From positions 475,705 to 539,704 of the forward strand of contig NZ_JAHUZF010000004.1 in the NCBI RefSeq assembly GCF_019218295.1: a DNA stretch of 64,000 nucleotides, written 5' to 3'. The notes below the pieces were generated by a model that worked only from the letters and a program-made list of their open reading frames with translations, searched no databases and was not told the origin of the DNA. Source of the DNA: Maritimibacter sp. DP1N21-5. Its GTDB lineage: Bacteria; Pseudomonadota; Alphaproteobacteria; Rhodobacterales; Rhodobacteraceae. Position numbers and translations under genes: made by a program. This document shows positions 21,361-30,298 of this stretch, piece after piece. Positions within the stretch are counted from its first letter, which is position 1. Every line of letters begins with the position of its first letter.

Positions 21361-21752
21361 GCGCGCGCCCAGACTTCGAGGGTGACGAGGCGGGCCGATG
21401 CGGTGCCTGCGGATCCCGGAACATGAAAACCACGATCCTGCCCGACAGTGGCACGCTCATGGGCCGGTGCCTGGAATGTGGTCGCGTTCAGGACGTGGAA
21501 ACTCGAGACTGGCCGGAATCGACGCCATGCGACGACTGCGCGTTTCGCAAGGGCTCGCCCGAGCGGGCCGACCCATACCGATGGGCGCAGATGGAGGAGA
21601 TCGTGCGCGAAGGTCCCGCCTTTCATTGCCACAAGGGCCTGCGTCGAGACATCGACACCGGCGCCTATGACATGCCGGATCGGCGCACTGGCCGCGTCAC
21701 CGTCTGTGCGGGCTGGCTCAACGCACACGCCGCGCACCTGCGCAAAGGCTGA
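21357..21752 (+). CDS. Cysteine-cluster phage protein with zinc ribbon (131 aa)
   Basis: The N-terminus has CGACGS and CLECGR (zinc ribbon, residues 15-45). A second motif CDDCAFRKGSPERADPYRW and later FHCHKG and VCAGW give four more cysteines, a pattern recurrent in phage proteins that may bind a metal or Fe-S cluster. It closes the small-gene block before terminase. The biochemical role is unknown. Confidence 0.72.
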   Translation: MSARPDFEGDEAGRCGACGSRNMKTTILPDSGTLMGRCLECGRVQDVETRDWPESTPCDDCAFRKGSPERADPYRWAQMEEIVREGPAFHCHKGLRRDIDTGAYDMPDRRTGRVTVCAGWLNAHAAHLRKG

Positions 21753-21758
21753 TCTGGC

Positions 21759-21790
21759 GTCGGATTAATTACCGGCCCTACTAATCCGAC
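21759..21790. promoter_or_regulatory. 9-bp inverted repeat upstream of terminase
   Basis: GTCGGATTA (21759-21767) and TAATCCGAC (21782-21790) form perfect arms around a 14-base centre. It has no T-tail, so it may be an operator, a packaging-recognition element or a transcript hairpin before the late genes. Confidence 0.4.
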
Positions 21791-21829
21791 AGGCCAGTAG
21801 ACCCTCCAAATGGCCGATCCCGCAGTCCG

Positions 21830-21858
21830 TTGACTGGATAATTCTCCACAGGCACAAT
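21830..21858 (+). promoter_or_regulatory. Candidate late promoter upstream of terminase
   Basis: TTGACT (21830-21835), 17 bases, CACAAT (21853-21858). The -35 matches consensus in five of six positions and the spacing is ideal, 27 bases upstream of the small terminase start. The -35 lies inside a short inverted repeat CAGTC/GACTG. Confidence 0.42.
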
Positions 21859-21884
21859 GCCCGCGAGCAGTAAGCGGCGGGCAA

Positions 21885-22514
21885 ATGGGCGACCTGACCG
21901 AAAAACAAGCCCGGTTCGTGGACGAATATCTAATCGACCTCGACGGCAAGAATGCCGCGGTCCGTGCAGGATACGCGGAGAAACATGCTGCCTCGCAGGC
22001 CTCGGCCATGCTCAAGCAGCCCCACATCATCAAGCACCTCAACGCCCGGCGCGCAGCTCGCAATGAGCGCGTGGAGGTGAGCCAGGATCGCGTGCTGATG
22101 GAAATCGCCCGCGTCGCCTTCGCCAATTACCGCCAGTTCATCAGGATCGCGAATGACGGGCTCCCGTATTTCGACTTCTCGACCATCGGCGAGGACGCCG
22201 AAATCATGGCCGCCGTCGCCGAGATCACCGTGGAAGAGTTCACACTCGGGCGCGGAGATGACGCCCGCGAGGCGATCAGGACCAAGGTCAAGCTCCACGA
22301 CAAGCTCTCCGCCCTCGACAAGCTCATGCGTCACCTCGGGCTCTACAACGCCGACAAGAGCGACGGCATGTCCGACCTCGCCGAAGCCCTCGCCCAGATC
22401 AGCAAGACCGGAAGCCGCGCGCCCATCGCAGCGCAGCAGCAGGCCGCACCCGTGCGCACCGGACCCACAGCCGACGACCAGTATGCCGACCTCGATAGGG
22501 ACATCGACCCATGA
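21885..22514 (+). CDS. terS: Terminase small subunit
   Basis: The 209-residue protein has the standard TerS N-terminal helix-turn-helix: LTEKQARFVDEYLIDLDGKN, AAVRAGYAEKHAASQASAML, KQPHIIKHLNARRAAR. A central oligomerisation region (VLMEIARVAFANYRQFIRIA...) and KVKLHDKLSALDKLMRHLGL follow, with a disordered tail. It recognises phage DNA for packaging with the large subunit encoded two genes downstream. Confidence 0.93.
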   Translation: MGDLTEKQARFVDEYLIDLDGKNAAVRAGYAEKHAASQASAMLKQPHIIKHLNARRAARNERVEVSQDRVLMEIARVAFANYRQFIRIANDGLPYFDFSTIGEDAEIMAAVAEITVEEFTLGRGDDAREAIRTKVKLHDKLSALDKLMRHLGLYNADKSDGMSDLAEALAQISKTGSRAPIAAQQQAAPVRTGPTADDQYADLDRDIDP

Positions 22515-22915
22515 CCGCACATGCCCACGCCACGTTCTGCCTGACCTGCTTCGCCAAGGAGGCCGTGGCCGACATGCGCGCCATGGCCGATCCACAGCAG
22601 GCCAGCAGCGTGGGGCCGATCCACGCCATCGAGATCACGGGATCCATGACGCACTCGACCATGGATGACCGTCTCGCCGCCGTGTTCGGTCGCGTGCGCA
22701 CCGAGGCCGGAGCCTGGCGGCCTTTCACAGCCTTCGTGCCCAACGGGATGCCGGTCACGCGCGCCATCATCGCGGCGGCCGTCCTGACCATCGCGATCAT
22801 AGCAATCAGCGACGAGGACGACGACGAGGATTACGAGCAACCCGAGGATGACGACGAGGAAACCCGGCTGGACGCGCTCGACGCCGACGCCGCGCTCAAG
22901 AGGTTCCTCAATTGA
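22511..22915 (+). CDS. Hypothetical protein with one membrane segment between TerS and TerL
   Basis: MTAHAHATFCLTCFAKEAVA... has a CLTC pair, a likely transmembrane segment (AIIAAAVLTIAIIAI, about residues 88-105) and a very acidic C-terminal part (DEDDDEDYEQPEDDDEE). It overlaps both terminase genes. Its role is unknown. Confidence 0.66.
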   Translation: MTAHAHATFCLTCFAKEAVADMRAMADPQQASSVGPIHAIEITGSMTHSTMDDRLAAVFGRVRTEAGAWRPFTAFVPNGMPVTRAIIAAAVLTIAIIAISDEDDDEDYEQPEDDDEETRLDALDADAALKRFLN

Positions 22916-24528
22916 CGATCCTCAAGCCCATCCGATTGCCCAATGGAGAGGTCTATGTCGCCCCTTCATTCGAGCCTCAGACGGGCGAGGACCTGTTGAT
23001 GTGCCTGCGCTCATGGCACTGGCGCATCTTCTCGGGCAAGCTCTACAAGATCATGGTCAAGGACGACGACGACCCCGATGACCCGGGTTTCGTCCTGCCG
23101 TTCCGCCCCAACAAGGCGCAGGCAAAGTTCCTCGACAACCTCCACTACCGCAACATCATCCTGAAGGCGCGGCAACTCGGCTTCACGACCTTGATCGCGA
23201 TCCTCTGGCTCGATCACGCGCTCTTCAACGCGGACCAGCGCTGCGCCATCGTCGCTCACGGCGAGACCGCGGCGCAGACGATCTTTCGCGACAAGGTGAA
23301 ATTCGCCTACGACAACCTGCCCCCGGCGGTGCGCGCGGCCTGTCCGCTGCAAAAGGACACCGAGGACGAGCTTCTGTTCGCCCACAACAACAGCGGGATC
23401 CGCGTGGCGATCTCCACACGCTCCGGCACCGTCCACCGGCTCCACATATCCGAGCTTGGCAAGATCGCCGCCGCGTTCCCCAAACGCGCCAACGAGGTCA
23501 AGACCGGCTCGCTCCCCTCTGTCCCGGCGCGCGGCATCGTGGTTGTCGAAAGCACCAGCGAAGGCGCCGAAGGATACTTCTACGAGCTTGCCAAGCGCGC
23601 CCAAGACCTCGCCGAAGCCCGCGCGAACCTGACCGATCGGCAATTCCGCTTCCACTTCTTCCCGTGGCACGAGGCCGACGAATACACGATGGACCCCGAA
23701 GGCGTGTCCATCAGCCCGAAAGACCACCAGTATTTCGATGAGCTTGAGCACCAGCTCGGCAAGAAGATCACCATGGGCCAGCGCGCCTGGTATGTGAGCG
23801 TGCGCGACGAGGATTTCGCCGGCGACGGCGAGATGATGTGGCAGGAATATCCGTCCACGCCCGATGAGTGCTGGCAGAAGTCCACGGAAGGCACGTTCTT
23901 CGCGATCCAGATGGGCGCGGCACGCCAGTCCGGGCGCATCATCGACTTTCCGATCCTGCGGCATGTCCCGGTCTTCACGTGGTGGGACATCGGCAACTCG
24001 GACGGCACCGCGATCTGGCTCGGCCAGCACATCGACGGATACATGCAGTGGGTGGGCTACATCGAGGGATGGGGCCGACCCTATCGGTATTTCGTGGACG
24101 AACTCCACGCCACGCAACTCCTGATCCGGGGCCTGTTCCTGCCCCACGACGCCGCGCACCAGCGCCAGCAGGCCGACCGGATCGCAAGCCCACAGGACAT
24201 GCTGGCCGAGATCGTGCCGAGCGAATGGCGCATCCACATCGTCCCGCGCACCCACGACAAGCTCGCGGCCATCAACCTGACCCGGCAGCGCCTTAGCGAG
24301 TGCAAGTGGCACGCGACCAACACGAAGGAAGGTCTCATCCACCTCAACCAGTATCGCAAGAAGTGGAACACCGCCCAAGGCGCGTGGTCGAGCGAACCCA
24401 ACAAGCTCGACGGTCACTCGGAAGGTGCCGACGCGATCATGGGATGGGCCCAGACCGAAACCAGCCTCTACAGCTACGCGCCGCCGTCAAAACGCAAGCG
24501 CAAACGCGCATCAGGAGCAGCAGCATGA
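22912..24528 (+). CDS. terL: Terminase large subunit (ATPase/nuclease)
   Basis: The 538-residue protein has an N-terminal packaging ATPase: an adenine-motif region NKAQAKFLDNLHYRNIILKA, a deviant Walker A ARQLGFTT (about residues 86-93), and Walker B IVVVEST (about 207-213) followed by SEGAEGYFYE. The C-terminal RNase-H-like nuclease begins at FTWWDIGNSDGTAIWLGQHI, with D in WDIG as a likely catalytic acid, and HSEGADAIMGWAQTE near the end. It powers DNA translocation into the prohead through the portal. Confidence 0.95.
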   Translation: MTILKPIRLPNGEVYVAPSFEPQTGEDLLMCLRSWHWRIFSGKLYKIMVKDDDDPDDPGFVLPFRPNKAQAKFLDNLHYRNIILKARQLGFTTLIAILWLDHALFNADQRCAIVAHGETAAQTIFRDKVKFAYDNLPPAVRAACPLQKDTEDELLFAHNNSGIRVAISTRSGTVHRLHISELGKIAAAFPKRANEVKTGSLPSVPARGIVVVESTSEGAEGYFYELAKRAQDLAEARANLTDRQFRFHFFPWHEADEYTMDPEGVSISPKDHQYFDELEHQLGKKITMGQRAWYVSVRDEDFAGDGEMMWQEYPSTPDECWQKSTEGTFFAIQMGAARQSGRIIDFPILRHVPVFTWWDIGNSDGTAIWLGQHIDGYMQWVGYIEGWGRPYRYFVDELHATQLLIRGLFLPHDAAHQRQQADRIASPQDMLAEIVPSEWRIHIVPRTHDKLAAINLTRQRLSECKWHATNTKEGLIHLNQYRKKWNTAQGAWSSEPNKLDGHSEGADAIMGWAQTETSLYSYAPPSKRKRKRASGAAA

Positions 24529-24992
24529 CACAACTCTTGCCGGGGCTCGCTCAACCTGCCCCGAAACTCGCCATCGACCTCAACCACGTCGCGTGGGTTG
24601 TCACCAAGGGCGATCTCACCGCCCGGTTCACGTGGATGATCACCAACGGCGAGCCCTGCATGGTCATCCTGCCCACGTCCATGCCCTACAAGAGCGAGTA
24701 TTCCCGGCCCTGCATCGTCACGCTCAATCAGGCGTTCCGTTGGGCAGAGCCGCCCATCGGCGATCCGGTGTTCATCAAGGACATGCTCGAAGAGTTCGCC
24801 ACGCCCCTCGGGTTCGGCAAGCACGACAACAAGCGCAAGAACCGCGTCCTCGCGCTCATCCGCGACAACTTGGACATCCTCATCGAAATGCCGCCGCTCC
24901 CCGACGACAGCCGGGAAGTCGTGGCCGATGTCCTCCATCGCGACCACGACACAGGCAAGATCACGCACCGGGAGATCACGGATCATGTATGA
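24525..24992 (+). CDS. Phage hypothetical protein between TerL and portal (155 aa)
   Basis: ATG at 24525 overlaps the terL stop (ATGA). The product (MTQLLPGLAQPAPKLAIDLN...) has a beta-rich middle (GDLTARFTWMITNGEPCMVI) and a helical end (LIRDNLDILIEMPPLPDDSR). Position suggests a head-assembly or packaging accessory role, unproven. Confidence 0.65.
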   Translation: MTQLLPGLAQPAPKLAIDLNHVAWVVTKGDLTARFTWMITNGEPCMVILPTSMPYKSEYSRPCIVTLNQAFRWAEPPIGDPVFIKDMLEEFATPLGFGKHDNKRKNRVLALIRDNLDILIEMPPLPDDSREVVADVLHRDHDTGKITHREITDHV

Positions 24993-27255
24993 CACGGACC
25001 AGGACCCGCACGCCGCGCGGTCGATTGCGCTCATGAACCGGCCACAGGGACGGACGGAACTGCCCGAGGATCGCGTCCTCTCCCGGCCCGCCGAAGCCGC
25101 GATGCGCCACTCGACGCCGATCAAGGCCAACAAGCTCGACAGCCCACAGGTGCAGGGTCTCCATCGGCGCTTCCTCGGGCTCTACCTCGCCGAACTGGAC
25201 CGACAGTCCGAGGGCCGGGCTTCCATGGCCAGCGACGAGGCGTTCTACCACGGCCACCACTGGACCCCAGAAGACCTCGCGACACTGGACGAGCGCGGGC
25301 AGCTTCCGCTCACGTTCAACGTCACCGCGACCTCGATCAACTACCTGTTGGGCACCGAGCGGCGCGGTCGCACGGATTACAAAATCCTGCCCCGGCGCAA
25401 GGAAGGTGCCGCCGCCGCCGAGTCGAAGACGCAGCTTCTCAAATACATCGCCGACCAGAACCGGACGGAGTTTGAGTGGTCGCAGGCCTTCGCCGAGTGT
25501 GTCACCGCCGGTCTGGGATGGATGGAAAGCGGCGTGCAGGACGACAGCGAGGGTGAGCCCATCTACGAAGGCTCGGAATCGTGGCGCAACATGATCTTCG
25601 ACAGCGCGGCCAAGAAGATGGACCTCTCGGACGGGCGCTACAAGTTCCGCACCGCCTGGGTGGACCTCGACATTGCCAAGGCGCGGTTCCGCAACCGGGC
25701 CGGGGTCCTGCGCCATTCGGCCACGCGCAACCTCACCATCGGCATCTTGGGCACGCTCGACGGGTTCGGCGACGATGCCATGGACGAGCGCGAGCGTTTC
25801 GTTCAGGAGGGCGCGTTCGGCTCCTACATCGCGGGCGGATACTCCGAGGACCGCGACCGCGTGCGCCTCATCGAGTGCTGGTTCAAGCTCCCCGCCGAAG
25901 AGAAGATCATGAAGGGCGGGCAGTTCGCCGGGGAGATTTTCGACGAGGGCAGCATCGGCCACTACGTCGACCTTCAGACCGGCGGTGCCTCGATCATCCG
26001 CAAGACGATCCTGCGCACCTACGTCATGATCATGACCGATGACGGCGTTCTCTGGCTCTCGAAAAGCCCCTACCGGCACAACCGCTATCCGTTCACCCCG
26101 ATCTGGTGCTACCGCGACAGCACGAACGGGATGCCCTACGGGTTTGTCCGCAACGTGAAGTCCAACAACATGGACATCAACAAGCGTGCGACCAAGGCGC
26201 TGCACCTGATTTCCACGGCGCGCATCATCGTGGATGACGACGCGGTGAAACCCGATGGATGGGAGGCCTTCGAGGAAGAGGCGCACCGGCCTGATGCGAT
26301 CATCCGCATCAAGCCGGGCGCAAAGCTCGAATACGTGGAGGGCGGCCAGCAGGCCAAGGAACAGCTCATGCTCATGTCCGAGGGCGTGAACATGATCCAG
26401 TCGATCACCGGGATCACCGACGAGGCCATGGGCCGCACGACCAACGCGGTCTCCGGCAAGGCGATCATCGCCCGGCAGGAACAAGGCGCCCTCGCCACCG
26501 CGCCGGTGTTCGACAACCTGCGCTTCGCCCGGCAGGTCCACGGCGAGAAGATGTTGGCGCTCACCGAGCAATTCGTGACCGAGCAGAAAGAGTTTCGCGT
26601 CACCAACAAGCGCGGCGCCGCCACCTTCATCACCATCAACGAGCAGAACGCGGACGGCATCCTTGACGACTGGATCGCCCGGACCAAGGCCGACTACATC
26701 ATCAGCGAGGACGACTGGAACGCGACGATCCGGGCTTCGCAGGCCGACGAGTTCATGGAATTGCTCCTGAAGCTCGCGCCCGTGGCCCCGGAAATGGTCA
26801 TCAACCTCCTCGATCTCATGGTCGAAATGCTCGACACGCCGCAGCGCGAGGAAACCGTGAAGCGGATCCGCGCCATGACCGGGGCCAAGGACCCGGATGC
26901 GGACCCGAACGCGCCACCCACACCCGAGGAAGCCGCCCGCATGGCCGCCGCCGACAAGGAGGCGCAGATGGCGGAGCGCGCGGCGAACGCGGAGATCGGC
27001 AAGATGGAGGCCGAGGCCGCCGTGAAGATCGCGCAGGCCCAGAAAACCGCCATCGAACTGGTCAGGATCATGACCGGCGCGGAGAACGACGCGGTGACGA
27101 AACAGAAGGCCGCGCTCGAACTGGCCAACCTCGCGCTGTCCTCGCCCTCCGCCGTGTCCATCGCGGATCAGGTGATGATGGAGGCCCGCGCCGAGATCGC
27201 CGCGCACTTGGCCCCGCCGCAGCAGCCGCAATCCCAACCTCAACCGACCATGTAA
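24985..27255 (+). CDS. Portal protein (P22 gp1-like)
   Basis: ATG at 24985 (MYDTDQDPHAARSIALMNRP...) overlaps the upstream stop; 756 residues, close to P22-type portals. Recognisable parts include FYHGHHWTPEDLATLDERGQ, PLTFNVTATSINYLLGTERR, the stem/crown region MPYGFVRNVKSNNMDINKRA and TKALHLISTARI, and ITGITDEAMGRTTNAVSGKA. The C-terminal 130 residues are charged helices with PQQPQSQPQPTM. It forms the dodecameric DNA channel and connector for the short tail. Confidence 0.92.
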   Translation: MYDTDQDPHAARSIALMNRPQGRTELPEDRVLSRPAEAAMRHSTPIKANKLDSPQVQGLHRRFLGLYLAELDRQSEGRASMASDEAFYHGHHWTPEDLATLDERGQLPLTFNVTATSINYLLGTERRGRTDYKILPRRKEGAAAAESKTQLLKYIADQNRTEFEWSQAFAECVTAGLGWMESGVQDDSEGEPIYEGSESWRNMIFDSAAKKMDLSDGRYKFRTAWVDLDIAKARFRNRAGVLRHSATRNLTIGILGTLDGFGDDAMDERERFVQEGAFGSYIAGGYSEDRDRVRLIECWFKLPAEEKIMKGGQFAGEIFDEGSIGHYVDLQTGGASIIRKTILRTYVMIMTDDGVLWLSKSPYRHNRYPFTPIWCYRDSTNGMPYGFVRNVKSNNMDINKRATKALHLISTARIIVDDDAVKPDGWEAFEEEAHRPDAIIRIKPGAKLEYVEGGQQAKEQLMLMSEGVNMIQSITGITDEAMGRTTNAVSGKAIIARQEQGALATAPVFDNLRFARQVHGEKMLALTEQFVTEQKEFRVTNKRGAATFITINEQNADGILDDWIARTKADYIISEDDWNATIRASQADEFMELLLKLAPVAPEMVINLLDLMVEMLDTPQREETVKRIRAMTGAKDPDADPNAPPTPEEAARMAAADKEAQMAERAANAEIGKMEAEAAVKIAQAQKTAIELVRIMTGAENDAVTKQKAALELANLALSSPSAVSIADQVMMEARAEIAAHLAPPQQPQSQPQPTM

Positions 27256-27268
27256 GGAGAACACCACT

Positions 27269-28213
27269 ATGGACGACAAGGCATTCGCCCAGGCTAACGC
27301 CATTCTGAACCCATCCGGGATGCAGACCGAGGACACCGTGCGGGAAATGGTCAAGACCATGACCCCCGACGAGATCAACGACCTGCTTATGGATGACGCC
27401 GCCGATGACACGACAGCCGAGAATGAGAGCGAACAGGAATCGGCTGCGAAAGCTCAGGAGCAAGACCCGGCCCCCACGAAGGAAGAGGCTCCGCAGGTCT
27501 ATGAAATCCCCGCAGACGTGCTGACCGGGGATGCGCTCAAGGACAAGCTCGCGGAACTCAAGGACACCCGCGCCAAGGCCTTCGCCGACTACGAGGACGG
27601 GGAGATCACCGCCGAGGAATACGAGGCCGCCCTCTCCGCAGCCGAGAACGAGGCGCTGGACCTGCGCTCGAACGCCGCCCGTCACGAGGCCCTGCGCCAG
27701 CGCGATCTGGATCAGATCGAGGCCGAAAAGGCCAAGATCGAGAAGGATTGGAACGACAACTGGCAGAAGGCCAACATCGACTATGCCAAGCGGTTCCCGC
27801 AGCTCTACGCGGTCATCGAGGGCAAGCAGTCGCCGGCGCTCGCCGCCTTCGACCGGATCGTGCGCGCGGTCAACGCCGACCCGGCGTTCTACGACACCGA
27901 CCAGACCGAAATCCTCGAAACCGCGCACCGGATGCTCATGGTGCAGGCCCCCAAGCTCGGGCTCAAGAACCTCCCGGCCCCGAACGAGCCCGCGACCCGC
28001 GATCAGGGCGAGCGCGACGATTTCGAGACCGACCTTCGCACGCCGCCCGAGACCCTGCGCAACATGCCGCGCTCGGAAACGACCCCCGGCGGCTTCGATG
28101 ATGGGCAATTCGCCATGATCGAGCGCGCGGCCGAGAAGGGCGCGGCAGACGGCGAGGCCGCGTATCTCCGGCTCACCGAGTCCGAGCGGGAGCAGATGTT
28201 GCGCGGTTACTGA
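27269..28213 (+). CDS. Scaffolding-like head assembly protein (314 aa)
   Basis: AAGGAG precedes the ATG. The protein is acidic and helical, with a disordered N-terminal half (EQESAAKAQEQDPAPTKEEA) and long helices (AALSAAENEALDLRSNAARH, RQRDLDQIEAEKAKIEKDWN), the signature of internal scaffolds. Position between portal and capsid genes is the usual one. Sequence similarity to a named scaffold was not established. Confidence 0.8.
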   Translation: MDDKAFAQANAILNPSGMQTEDTVREMVKTMTPDEINDLLMDDAADDTTAENESEQESAAKAQEQDPAPTKEEAPQVYEIPADVLTGDALKDKLAELKDTRAKAFADYEDGEITAEEYEAALSAAENEALDLRSNAARHEALRQRDLDQIEAEKAKIEKDWNDNWQKANIDYAKRFPQLYAVIEGKQSPALAAFDRIVRAVNADPAFYDTDQTEILETAHRMLMVQAPKLGLKNLPAPNEPATRDQGERDDFETDLRTPPETLRNMPRSETTPGGFDDGQFAMIERAAEKGAADGEAAYLRLTESEREQMLRGY

Positions 28214-28246
28214 CCGGGCGACATGCGGCGACGAAGGCAGGGAAGC

Positions 28247-28483
28247 ATGGGCAGATACATCAAGAAGGTCAACGCGGGCGACCAGATCAACATCGGGGCG
28301 ATCGAACTCACGATCAAGCGCACCCGGTCGTCACGGTTCATCCTGTCGATCAATGCGCCGCCCTCACACAAGATCGTATACCTGCCCGGTGGGGATGGGT
28401 GGGTGGACGACAACATCAAGGAAACAGAAACGGAGCCCCGGATTGAGGCACAGGTGAAGCCCGCGGATCAGCCGCCGGAATAA
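28247..28483 (+). CDS. CsrA-like (carbon storage regulator family) putative RNA-binding protein
   Basis: ATG at 28247 follows AGGGA; the product has 78 residues. It aligns almost gaplessly with CsrA: basic first strand RYIKKV (CsrA has ILTRRV), then GDQINIG (GETLMIG), an 18-residue beta segment AIELTIKRTRSSRFILSI, and INAP (VNAP), followed by SHKIVYL where CsrA has EVSVHRE. The basic residues of strand 1 that contact RNA are conserved in character, but the second contact residue (Arg44 in E. coli CsrA, family knowledge) is not obviously kept. The last 30 residues are acidic. It lies between scaffold and capsid genes, 47 bases upstream of a GGA-loop hairpin. I infer an RNA-binding regulator of late mRNAs. 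Confidence 0.62.
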   Translation: MGRYIKKVNAGDQINIGAIELTIKRTRSSRFILSINAPPSHKIVYLPGGDGWVDDNIKETETEPRIEAQVKPADQPPE

Positions 28484-28529
28484 CCATCTTCAAAAAGGGG
28501 AACCGTTCTGGTAAACCAGCAGGCACAGA

Positions 28530-28544
28530 GGTGCAGGACGCGCC
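28530..28544 (+). promoter_or_regulatory. GGA-loop RNA hairpin A, leader of the capsid gene
   Basis: GGTGC-AGGAC-GCGCC: five paired positions (including one G-U) with loop AGGAC, ending 39 nt upstream of the capsid ATG. Identical core GTGCAGGACGCGC recurs at 54190 and, with one wobble change, at 38581. The loop presents GGA as CsrA-family sites do. A second stem CTGG/CCAG lies just upstream (28508-28519). Confidence 0.58.
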
Positions 28545-28583
28545 CGATGCTGAACAATTTTGGTCAAGCAGAGGACGTGTTAT

Positions 28584-29690
28584 ATGCAGACCGTGATTCC
28601 TGTCGGCGATCCCAAAGCGATCCGCCACTACTCCACCGCACTCGCCGCCGAGACGCTTCTCGCCATGTATTGGCAGAAGAAGTTCACCGGCAAAGGTGCG
28701 AACAATATCATCGAGCAGAAGGACGAGCTTGAGAAGGACCAGGGCGAGCGCATCCAGTTCGACCTCTCCGTCCAGCTTCGCCAGAAGCCGGTGCGCGGCG
28801 ACCAGACCGCCAAGGGCAAGTCGGAAAACCTGCGCTACTACACCGATGAAGTGATCATCGACCAGGTGCGTGCGCCCGTCAGCCTCGGTGGCCGCATGTC
28901 GCGCAAGCGCACGATCCACGATCAGCGCATGGTCGCGAAGTCCCGCCAGACCGAGTATTGGGCGGCCTACATGGATCAAATCCACTTCATGTATCTGTCC
29001 GGTGGCCCCGGCATCAACGAGGACTTCATCGAATACGATGAGGTCACGCCCTTCGCCGGTCACGGTGGCAACGCCTTCGAGGCCCCCGACGCAGATCACA
29101 TCATCTACGGTGGATCCGCGACGGCCAAAGCCAACCTCACGTCGAGCGACAAGATGACCCGCACGGTCATCGAGAAGTTCTCGAACAAGGCGAAGATGAT
29201 GCGGGCGCGCAACCCGCAGCTTGCGAACCTTGTGCCGGTCGTGGTCGAGGGTGCCGAGCGCTACGTGGTCGTGATGACCCCCGATCAGTGCTACGACATG
29301 CGCACCGACACCGGCGCGACCGGCTGGCTGGAAATCCAGAAAGCCGCCGCCGCCTCCGAGGGCTCGAAAAACAAAATCTTCAAGGGCGGGCTCGGGATGA
29401 TCAATGACGTGGTGCTGCACGAACACCACCACGTCATCCGCTACAACGACTATGGCGTCGGCACCAACGTGGATGCGGCGCGGGCCATCGCCCTTGGTCG
29501 TCAGGCGGGCGTAATCGCCTACGGCACCCCGGCGGGCAAACGCTTCCAGTGGGAAGAAGAGAAGGACGACTTCAACAACTCCGTCGACATCTGTTCGGGT
29601 GTCATCTTCGGCTTCAAGAAGTCGCGCTTCAACGGCAAGGACTTTGGCGTTGTCGCCATCGACACCGCCGCGACCGATCCCAACGGCTAA
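28584..29690 (+). CDS. Major capsid protein (N4-gp56/DUF4043 family)
   Basis: ATG at 28584 (MQTVIPVGDPKAIRHYSTAL...) follows GAGGA by 8 bases. The 368-residue protein fits the N4 gp56-like/DUF4043 capsid family: AAETLLAMYWQKKFTG, NIIEQKDELEKDQGERIQFD, QTAKGKSENLRYYTDEVIID, RAPVSLGGRMSRKRTIHDQR, and near the end GTPAGKRFQWEEEKDDFNNS. It is expected to adopt the HK97 fold and form the icosahedral shell. It heads a late transcript block and is followed by a terminator-like hairpin. Confidence 0.93.
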   Translation: MQTVIPVGDPKAIRHYSTALAAETLLAMYWQKKFTGKGANNIIEQKDELEKDQGERIQFDLSVQLRQKPVRGDQTAKGKSENLRYYTDEVIIDQVRAPVSLGGRMSRKRTIHDQRMVAKSRQTEYWAAYMDQIHFMYLSGGPGINEDFIEYDEVTPFAGHGGNAFEAPDADHIIYGGSATAKANLTSSDKMTRTVIEKFSNKAKMMRARNPQLANLVPVVVEGAERYVVVMTPDQCYDMRTDTGATGWLEIQKAAAASEGSKNKIFKGGLGMINDVVLHEHHHVIRYNDYGVGTNVDAARAIALGRQAGVIAYGTPAGKRFQWEEEKDDFNNSVDICSGVIFGFKKSRFNGKDFGVVAIDTAATDPNG

Positions 29691-29698
29691 GGAACGCA

Positions 29699-29723
29699 CC
29701 CCGCCGGGCTGATCCCGGCGGGG
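29699..29723 (+). terminator. Strong GC hairpin after the capsid gene
   Basis: CCCCGCCGGG (29699-29708) and CCCGGCGGGG (29714-29723) form a perfect 10-bp stem with loop CTGAT, nine bases after the capsid stop. The downstream tail (CTTCACTCTTCC) is pyrimidine-rich but without a clean T-run, so it may attenuate rather than end transcription or stabilise the capsid mRNA 3' end. Confidence 0.6.
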
Positions 29724-29754
29724 CTTCACTCTTCCGACCACAAGGAACACAGCG

Positions 29755-30195
29755 ATGCTTCATCAATCTCCGCAGGCGAAGGGCAAGGCGCCCATCCCGT
29801 TCAACCCCATCGGCGGCACCGTCATGGCCGCCGTGTTCGAGGCCTCTTTCGCGTCGGTGGCCTATACCACCGCGACGGACGGTATCGAGCTGGGCGCAAT
29901 CCCCGCCGAATGCACCGTCATTGGCGTGGAAGCCATCTCGTCCTCGCTCGGCACCATTTCGGTGGACGTGGGCTGGATCGACGGGACCTATGGCGACAAC
30001 GACGACAGCCGCAACGTTGGTGACGAGTTCATCGACGGCGTGGCAATCACCTCGGCCCCGGCCAAGGCCACGACCCTTGCCTGTCTTGCCGAAGGCCGAT
30101 CCGGCAACCTCCGGGCGCTCGGTGCCGTGCTCTCCGCCGATGTGGCGGCCGGCGCGGGCAAGAAGCTCACCGTGGTTGTCCACTACACCACCTGA
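29755..30195 (+). CDS. Putative minor capsid/decoration protein (146 aa)
   Basis: AAGGAA precedes the ATG. The product is beta-rich with alanine and glycine (MAAVFEASFASVAYTTATDG, GTISVDVGWIDGTYGDNDDS, LTVVVHYTT) and no catalytic motif. Placement directly after the capsid gene suggests a head decoration or stabilising protein. The hairpin CACGCGGGG/CCCCGCGTG (30225-30262) lies in the following gap. Confidence 0.62.
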   Translation: MLHQSPQAKGKAPIPFNPIGGTVMAAVFEASFASVAYTTATDGIELGAIPAECTVIGVEAISSSLGTISVDVGWIDGTYGDNDDSRNVGDEFIDGVAITSAPAKATTLACLAEGRSGNLRALGAVLSADVAAGAGKKLTVVVHYTT

Positions 30196-30224
30196 TCTCG
30201 CCGCGAGAAGCGAGTGACCGGCGG

Positions 30225-30262
30225 CACGCGGGGTTTTTTTCATCCTTTTCCGGCCCCGCGTG
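30225..30262 (+). other. Inverted repeat with T-run in the loop
   Basis: CACGCGGGG (30225-30233) and CCCCGCGTG (30254-30262) are 9-bp arms around a 20-base pyrimidine-rich loop that starts with seven T. It might act as an intrinsic pause or terminator or simply be a leader structure before the next structural gene. Confidence 0.35.
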
Positions 30263-30298
30263 TCGCCACCACCAACCAGCGCCTAGAGGAGTTCCACC

